Shown here: positions 57,076 to 64,000 of the stretch, one piece after another
Layout: every line of letters begins with the position of its first letter
Position numbering within the stretch: the first letter of the stretch is position 1
Source: Arenicola marina
Lineage: Eukaryota > Annelida > Polychaeta > Arenicolidae
Assembly: GCA_964019135.1 (NCBI GenBank)
Contig: OZ025248.1
Location: forward strand, 55,483,670 to 55,547,669
Direction of reading: 5' to 3'
Length of the DNA stretch: 64,000 nucleotides
Translations under genes and position numbers: made by a program
Notes under the pieces: model-generated
The model's database searches: none
The model's input: only the letters and a program-made list of their open reading frames with translations
What the model was told of the DNA's origin: nothing

Positions 57076-59583
57076 GGTAGTGGGCCGGCCCGGGGCGACA
57101 AACCATTCAACATTTTTGAAACTGGATGTCTAATGGCATTGGACCTCGCGCATCTGTGATTTAGTATCGGTAAAAACTTTCTTGCCCAGATAAAATACCG
57201 CTATACTCATATGCACCAGAGCTGCTCCCCGCCCCCCCATTCCACACGGTGGCCATGAGCGTGAGTGATGTATAATGACGTTAGACAGGCAGACACACGG
57301 GCAGGGACACCCTTTGTGACGTCATGCTGATGATGGCTCTACAGTTGGTGAGCGCGCGGCGTCTGACGTCACGCTAACAGCCGTAAATATAATATTATAT
57401 GAAACAAATATAAGGGTGAAAATATGCAAAAATGTACAGAATTGGCATATCCTCCATATTATCGTCCAACGGAAATATCCGTTCATAATGTAAAGGTAAT
57501 ATCCTTACAACGGATTAAGTTCTAAGTAATGACAGTAAGTAAATTATACCATAAGTTTTCCAATAATAGTTATCACCACGCAGTACGGATATTAAGCTTA
57601 GTTCCTGGGGGGCATGAATGTAATTAATATGCATCAATGGGTGAGGTGACCATCATGATGATCCAGCAGCATGTGTGACACCTCACTGATTCATTATTGC
57701 GATTATTGCAATGAGGAAGGTCATGAAAATATGTCAAATGTAAAAAAAAAATACGCATCATGAAGTTTCCATGGAATTACAAGAATACATATACATCCAC
57801 AACATATTATTAATGCCGAAATGGCACAATGCCATGACTGTGATGTTATCAAGCAAAATAGTACACAATGGATCCCCCCTACCCCCCCCCCACCTCCCCT
57901 GCCACACTTAACCCATTCAGACCAGTAATAAACGCATTTTAACTTAGAGATAACCCCCGACATTTTTGCAGCTTCGCTGTTCGAATAGAGCGAGTTGACC
58001 TTGGCTGCATAATCATCCCGATGATGCTCACTACGTGGGAGCCTCAGCCCCCACCCCCCACCCCCCGCCCATTTCTCCTAGATCGAGGCCAGATCGGGGT
58101 CCCATGATTAGCCTGGCGTCGTTATAAGGGTCAGAGGGCCAGACGCGCTCCTTATCAAAGGGCAAAGAGGATTTGTCGCGAGTAACAAAATGGCGACAAA
58201 TGAGTCGCTGAGTCCCATTGTGAGCACTGAAAATGGTCTGCCACCTATGAATGATGCCCGGATGAAAGCGAAAAAAAATTTAACCACGGAACAATACTTC
58301 GCATAGCAAGCTCCGCGTGATAAATCGAGTCATCGATTACAGACGACACGTGACGAAGAGTTGGATTAAAGAATTGTCTTCGCAGGAGGGTCATTCGTTG
58401 GCGCCGGCGTTGTTCGCCAACGACCTTGGCCATGACTCCTGTGCGATCCCATTTAGATTTGACCATGGAAGAGTCTTGACATTACTAGCGCCCTCCATCG
58501 GTGACGTTGGTCTCCACGGGCCGCGACCGTTGCGCCAGGAAGGAAATGCCGGGTCGGTATTGCCGCACTGACACAGGGTGAGATGAGCCGGTGGAGACCC
58601 GTGAGACCCGCTCTCAACAGCTGCTATTTGCGGAACCAGAAGTGGTTATAACTGTCTGTGTATGTCCGCTCTTATAAAGTGAACCACTGCTGCGTCTACG
58701 TCGCATGAATGGCTCGCAGCGCCGGAAGTCCGAAGCGTCAGGAAATGGACTTTATTCCCTGATGAAAGGAGACAAATTGAACTTAAATTAATTTCGAACC
58801 GTTTTGAGGTCGAAAGCAACGCAGCTGCGTCTTTGATCACGCAAGTCATCGTTTATATATTTTGAAGACATCCCCTGGTGGTGTATGTATCTATATTCTG
58901 TGGTAAGGGGTTGATTTTTGGCGGATGCTGCACTGTAAGGCTAAATAATTGAGCCATTGTGAAGCCATGAAAGGAAGTAATGAAACCGACTCAGAAATAA
59001 TTGAGTTTTGAACCTGAAATTTGTTTGTGTGCCGTCATGGAACGCCACCTAAGACATATCCAGAAATGTTTGAGAAATATAAGACATAAAATAAACATGA
59101 TGATACTATTTACTTCATAACTGTATTTTCATTAACTCGTTCGTATCTAGTTTTCTTATAGAACTATATTACTACGTGGTTGTAGGCGTAATTCCATTAT
59201 GTCGACTGAAGGTTTTTAGCGCGACATGCCTAACAATGGGTCCGTATACCGAGATGTAATAATCACCATATAACACAAAACAAAAGGTATGCATATATAA
59301 CATAAACACTCCCAGATATGAAATAACAATAAATATTTTATTTTGCAATTACAAAGCTGGATTAATGCTAATACTGGCCATTTTAATCGGCAAATGAACG
59401 GTTTTGGCACGACGTTTTTACCTGACTCAGATTAATCGCTATCTTGTTCTCTGCTGAAATTGTAGCATTAGCAATTCATCCTTACAACAAGAACATAATT
59501 ATTCATTGAGCGGAATGGCGCCCTGCGAATATTTTTCATATGCGTTAAATTAAATATACATGTATAGACCTTTACGATAAGGG
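57076..59583. other. Non-coding stretch, 2.5 kb
   Basis: No gene or RNA was recognised on either strand. It includes C-runs at about 57884-57893 and 58051-58066 and AT-rich sequence at 59100-59350. Confidence 0.5.
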
Positions 59584-59690
59584 ACTTAGTTTGTTATATG
59601 ACCTTTCAGATCCGAGCCTTATTTTGCTACAACCCCCTTAAGATCCGAGAGTTATTTTGTTACAACGCCCTTAAGCTCCTTAAGATCACA
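59584..59690. repeat. About 33-bp tandem repeat (3 units)
   Basis: Units around CTTATTTTGCTACAACCCCC plus TTAAGATCCGAG, with the first unit diverged. Confidence 0.75.
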
Positions 59691-59760
59691 GTTAAGCCAT
59701 GTTTAGTCGTGGGTGCGTTGCATATAGCCTACGCGTCGTGGTTTATTTCACTTGGGTTAA

Positions 59761-59998
59761 TGGTATAATCCCTAGTGCGCACGTGCACGAGCGCTCACCT
59801 CCGTTGATCATAATCAATATCTGGGTGGATTCGCGCTTGATGGATGCCTGAGGTGGGTCGAAGTGTGAGGCGGGCGGGCGGTGAGTTGCTTATTCTTGTG
59901 TATATTATACAAAGGGCCGCCGTGCGCTGACGGACGCAGTACTGATTATGATCAACGGAGGTGATCGCTCGTGCGCACGGGTGCCTTACATATACCAG
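59761..59998. mobile_element. MITE, 238 bp, with about 56-bp inverted ends
   Basis: TGGTATA...GTGCGCAC and GAGCGCTCACCTCCGTTGAT (left arm 59761-59817) pair with the right arm 59942-59998. Agreement is best over CACCTCCGTTGATCATAATCA (21 of 21, with the flanks a little diverged). The interior is about 125 bp of non-coding DNA. No clear target duplication was seen. Confidence 0.8.
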
Positions 59999-60419
59999 GT
60001 TTACCCGTCTATTATATTAGATCTACTGCGATGATATATGATGTACATTTGTTGGTCTTGTGGGTCATCGGCTATTCATACAGGCACTGATTGCCGTACT
60101 CAAACACTTTATCACATACTCAAAAAAATCCATTGGGTCCCTTGAGTGTCGTTGTCCTGTAGCCGGGGAATCATGGCGACGCGCCCATCACTAGCACTTA
60201 CATCATCTGTTGCCATCGGTCCAGCAGTAGCGCCGACCAGGACCGTGCCTGACTGCTATCACAAAATGACGTCACCACAACTACGGGTCTAGGAAAACCA
60301 TGACATTCATTGCTTCCATGGCAACCCATCCGTTCGATGGAAATGCGGGTCACTTATCACGTGGTATGTGCCCGGTACCTTAAAAATGGTATCCATGTTT
60401 CATTCTGTTATGTGTCTGG
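59999..60419. other. Spacer before the 64-bp satellite
   Basis: About 420 bp with no recognised feature. Confidence 0.5.
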
Positions 60420-63400
60420 TAAGGTAGTACCTAGCTCTCAACATGCTTGATGTAATACTAATGACCCATTTCGCTCAGTTAGATGGCATCCAGCTCTCAT
60501 CATGCCATGTCTGATGTCTTACTGGTGACACGTGTCGCTCTGTAAGATGGCGCCCAGCTCTCATCATGGCATGGTTGGTGTCTTGCTGATGACCCGTGTC
60601 GCTGTGTAAGATGGCATCCAGCTCTCATCATGCCATGGTTGGTGTCTTACTGATGACCCGTGTCGCTCAGTTAGATGGCATCCAGCTCTCATCATGCCAT
60701 GTCTGATGTCTTACTGGTGACTCGTGTCGCTCTGTAAGATGGCGCCCAGCTCTCATCATGGCATGGTCTGTGTCTTGCTGATGACCCGTGTCGCTCTGTA
60801 AGATGGCATCCGGCTCTCATCATGCCATGTCTGGTGTCTGATGATGACCCATGTCGCTCAGTAAGATGGCGCCGAGCTCTCATCATGGCATGGTTGGTGT
60901 CTTGCTGATGAGCCGTGTCGCTCAGTTTGATGGCATCCAGCTCTCATCACGCCATGTCTGATGTCTTACTGCTGACACGTGTCGCTCTGTAAGATGGCGC
61001 CAAGCCCTCATCATGGCATGGTTGGTGTCTTGCTGATGACCCGTGTCGCTCTGTAAGATGGCATCCAGCTCTCATCATGCTATGGTTGGTGTTATACTGA
61101 TGACCCGTGTCGCTCAGTTAAATGGCATCCAGCTCTCATCATGCCATGTCTGATGTCTTACTGGTGACACGTGTCGCTCTGTAAGATGGCGCCCAGTTCT
61201 CATCATGGCATGGCTGGTGTCTTGCTGATGACCCGTGTCGCTCTGTAAGATGGCATCCAGCTCTCATCATGCCATGGTTGGTGTCTTACTGATGACCCGT
61301 GTCGCTCAGTTAGATGGCATCCAGCTCTCATCATGCCATGTCTGATGTCTTACTGGTGACACGTGTCGCTCTGTAAGATGGCGCCCAGCTCTCATCATGG
61401 CATGGTTTGTGTCTTGCTGATGACCCTTGTCGCTCTGTTAGATGGCATCCAGCTCTCATCATGCCATGGTTGGTTTCTTACTGATGACCCGTGTCGCTCA
61501 GTTAGATGGCATCCAGCTCTCATCATGCCATGTCTGATGTCTTACTGGTGACACGTGTCGCTCTGTAAGATGGCGACCAGCTCTCATCATGGCATGGTTG
61601 GTGTCTTGCTGATGACCCGTGTCGCTCAGTAAGATGGCGCCCAGCTCTCATCATGGCAAGGTTGGTGTCTTGCTGATGACCCGTGTCGCTCTGTAAGATG
61701 GCATCCAGCTCTCATCCTGCCATGTTTTATGTCTTACTGATGACCCGTGTCGCTCCGTTAGATGGCATGCAGCTCTCATCATGCCATGTTTGATGTCTTA
61801 CTGGTGACCCGTGTCTCTCAGTAAGATGGCATCCAGCTCTCATCATGGCATGGTTGGTGTCTTGCTGATGACCCGTGTCGTTCAGTTCGATGGCATCCAG
61901 CTCTCATCATGCCATGTCTGATGTCTTACTGTTGACACGTGTCGCTCTGTAAGATGGCGCCCAGCTCTCATCATGGCATGGTTGGTGTCTTGCTGATGAC
62001 CCGTGTCGCTCAGTTAGATGGCATCCAGCTCTCATCATGCCATGTCTGATGTCTTACTGGTGACACGTGTCGCTCTGTAAGATGGCGCCCAGCTCTCATC
62101 ATGGCATGGTTTGTGTCTTGCTGATGACCCGTGTCGCTCTGTAAGATGGCATGCAGCTCTCATCATGCCATGGTTGAGGTCTTACTGATGACACGTGTCG
62201 CTTAGTTGGATGGCATCCAGCTCTCATCATGCCATGTCTGATGTCTTACTGGTGACACGTGTCGCTCTGTAAGATGGCGCCTAGCTCTCATCATGGCATG
62301 GTTGGTGTCTTGCTGATGACCCGTGTCGCTCAGTAAGATGACGCCCAGCTCTCATCATGGCATGGTTTGTGTCGTGCTGATGACCTGTGTCGCCCCGTAA
62401 GATGGCATCCAGCTCTCATCATGCCATGGTTGGTGTCTTACTGATGACCCGTGTCGCTCAGTTAGATGGCATCCAGCTTTCATCATGCCATGTTTGATGT
62501 CTTACTGGTGACCCGTGTCGCTCAGTAAGATGGCGCCCAGCTCTCCTCATGGCATGTTTGATGCCTTACTGCTGACCCGTGTCGCTCTGTAAGATGGCAT
62601 CCAGCTGTCATCATGGCATGGTTGGTGTCTTGCTGATGACCCTTGCCGCTCTGTAAGATGGCGCCCACCTGTCATCATGGCATGGTTGGTGTCTTGCTGA
62701 AGACGCGTGTCGCTCTGTAAGATGGCATCCAGCTGTCATCATGCCATGGTGGATGTCTGATGATGACCGATGTCGCTCAGTAAGATGGCGCCCAGCTCTC
62801 ATCATGGCATGGTTGGTGTCTTGCTGATGACCCGTGTCGCTCAATTAGATTGCATCCAGCTCTCATCATGCCATGTCCGATGTTTTACTGGTGACACGTG
62901 TCGCTCTGTAAGATGGCGCCCAGCTCTCATCATGGCATGGTTGGTGTCTTGCTGATGACCCGTGTCGCTCTGTAAGATGGCGCCCAGCTCTCATCATGCC
63001 ATGGTTGGTGTCTTACTGATGACCCGTGTCGCTCAGTTAGATGGCATCCAGCTCTCATCATGCCATGTCCGATGTCTTGCTGATGACCCGTGTCGCTCTG
63101 TAAGATGGCGCCCAGCTCTCATCATGGCAAGGCTGGTGTCTTGCTGATGACCCGTGTCGCTCTGTAAGATGGCATCCAGCTCTCATCATGCCATGGTTGG
63201 TGTCTTACTCATGACCCGTGTCGCTCAGTTAGATGGCATCCAGCTCTCATCATGCCATGTCTGATGTCTTATTGGTGACACGTGTCGCTCTGTTAGATGG
63301 CGACCAGCTCTCATCATGGCATGGTTGGTGTCTTGCTGATGACCCGTGTCGCTCCGTAAGATGGCGCCCAGCTCTCATCATGGCATGGTTGGTGTCTTAC

Positions 63401-64000
63401 TGATGACCCGTGTCGCTCAGTTGGATGGCATCCAGCTCTCATCATGCCATGTCTGATGTCTTACTGGTGACACGTGTCGCTCTGTAAGATGGCGCCTAGC
63501 TCTCATCATGGCATGGTTGGTGTCTTGCTGATGACCCGTGTCGCTCAGTAAGATGGCGCCCAGCTCTCATCATGGCATGGTTTGTGTCGTGCTGATGACC
63601 TGTGTCGCTCCGTAAGAAGGCATCCAGCTCTCATCATGCCATGGTTGGTGTCTTACTGATGACCCGTGTCGCTCAGTTAGATGGCATCCAGCTTTCATCA
63701 TGCCATGTTTGATGTCTTACTGGTGACCCGTGTCGCTCAGTAAGATGGCGCCCAGCTCTCCTCATGGCATGTTTGATGTCTTACTGGTGACCCGTGTCGC
63801 TCTGTAAGATGGCATCCAGCTGTCATCATGGCATGGTTGGTGTCTTGCTGATGACCCTTGCCGCTCTGTAAGATGGCGCCCAGCTGTCATCATGGCATGG
63901 TTGGTGTCTTGCTGAAGACACGTGTCGCTCTGTAAGATGGCATCCAGCTGTCATCATGCCATGGTGGATGTCTGATGATGACCCGTGTCGCTCTGTAAGA
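60420..64000. repeat. 64-bp satellite array, about 56 units, continues past the window
   Basis: Units run from GATGGC to GCTCTGTAA. Three main subtypes differ at fixed sites. Type A has GATGGCGCCC and CATGGCATGGTTGGTGTCTT. Type B has GATGGCATCC, CATGCCATGTCTGATG and GGTGACACG. Type C has GATGGCATCC, CATGCCATGGTTGG and ends CTCAGTTA. They often follow each other in the order A, C, B, giving a higher-order period near 192 bp, with many irregularities. The first unit (60420-60481) is the most diverged, as expected at an array edge. Since 3 x 64 = 192 is divisible by 3, open frames arise but are not genes. Confidence 0.97.
62206..64000. repeat. 1,215-bp-offset block duplication inside the satellite
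   Basis: 62206-62785 recurs at 63421-64000 with about ten differences by eye. Shared rare variants include GTGTCGTGCTGATGACCTGT, CAGCTTTCATC, CAGCTCTCCTCATGG, GACCCTTGCCGCTC and GTGGATGTCTGATGATGACC. The offset equals about 19 units. Confidence 0.9.

Noticed and set aside
60420-64000. Hammerhead ribozyme in the satellite (CTGATGA present in most units)
   Set aside because: The required GAAA after stem II and a matching stem III are absent in the units; only the first core box is present.
1-64000. LTR retrotransposon, Polinton or other virus-like element
   Set aside because: No long terminal repeats, protease/integrase motifs, primer-binding site or capsid-like frame were seen.

Overview
The window looks like gene-poor, repeat-dense nuclear DNA from a metazoan. 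It carries LINE reverse transcriptases, a pogo/Tigger-type DNA transposon, hAT-like and snapback miniature elements, tRNA-derived SINE heads and several satellite arrays. The LINE proteins (PHD finger + endonuclease + reverse transcriptase; L1-type ORF1) and the miniature elements fit a marine invertebrate such as a lancelet, hemichordate, mollusc or cnidarian. I cannot fix the species from sequence alone. I see no host protein-coding gene, rRNA, intact tRNA, CRISPR array or LTR/virus-like element that I can support.

Layout. 1-7 kb: a MITE, a GA tract, a 20-bp minisatellite (1600-2331), a tRNA-like pseudogene and an AT-rich desert. 7-23.7 kb: a large tandem segmental duplication (copy A 7085-12920, copy B 13356-22854, partial copy C 22855-23722). 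It has been reshaped separately in each copy: a 1.0-kb insertion with a 9-bp target duplication in A; an internal 500-bp tandem duplication, a 1.6-kb TIR transposon, a 1.5-kb insertion and a 2.2-kb minisatellite in B. The copies act as empty sites for one another, so much of the order of events can be read. 25.4-26.6 kb: a pogo-like element that keeps TIRs and only the DNA-binding half of its transposase. 27-30.6 kb: two near-identical inverted copies of a 0.5-kb repeat, one lying inside a LINE, with a perfect 29-bp tandem array between them. 29.9-36.6 kb: three decayed LINE fragments, a 298-bp snapback element and a pogo-like left end.

40.7-45.7 kb (minus strand): a LINE with PHD finger, endonuclease and reverse transcriptase, preceded by an L1-type ORF1 whose C-terminus resembles the IMPACT/UPF0029 domain. 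This is the most unusual protein feature in the window. 46-60 kb: short minisatellites, a TIR element packed with internal repeats, SINE heads, a dispersed 150-bp repeat and a 240-bp MITE with 56-bp inverted repeats. 60.4 kb to the window end: a 64-bp satellite of about 56 units with alternating subtypes and a recent 1.2-kb-offset block duplication, running off the edge.

The parts do not form a pathway. The logic is evolutionary: transposons, satellite growth and segmental duplication nested in one another. All identities were judged by eye.
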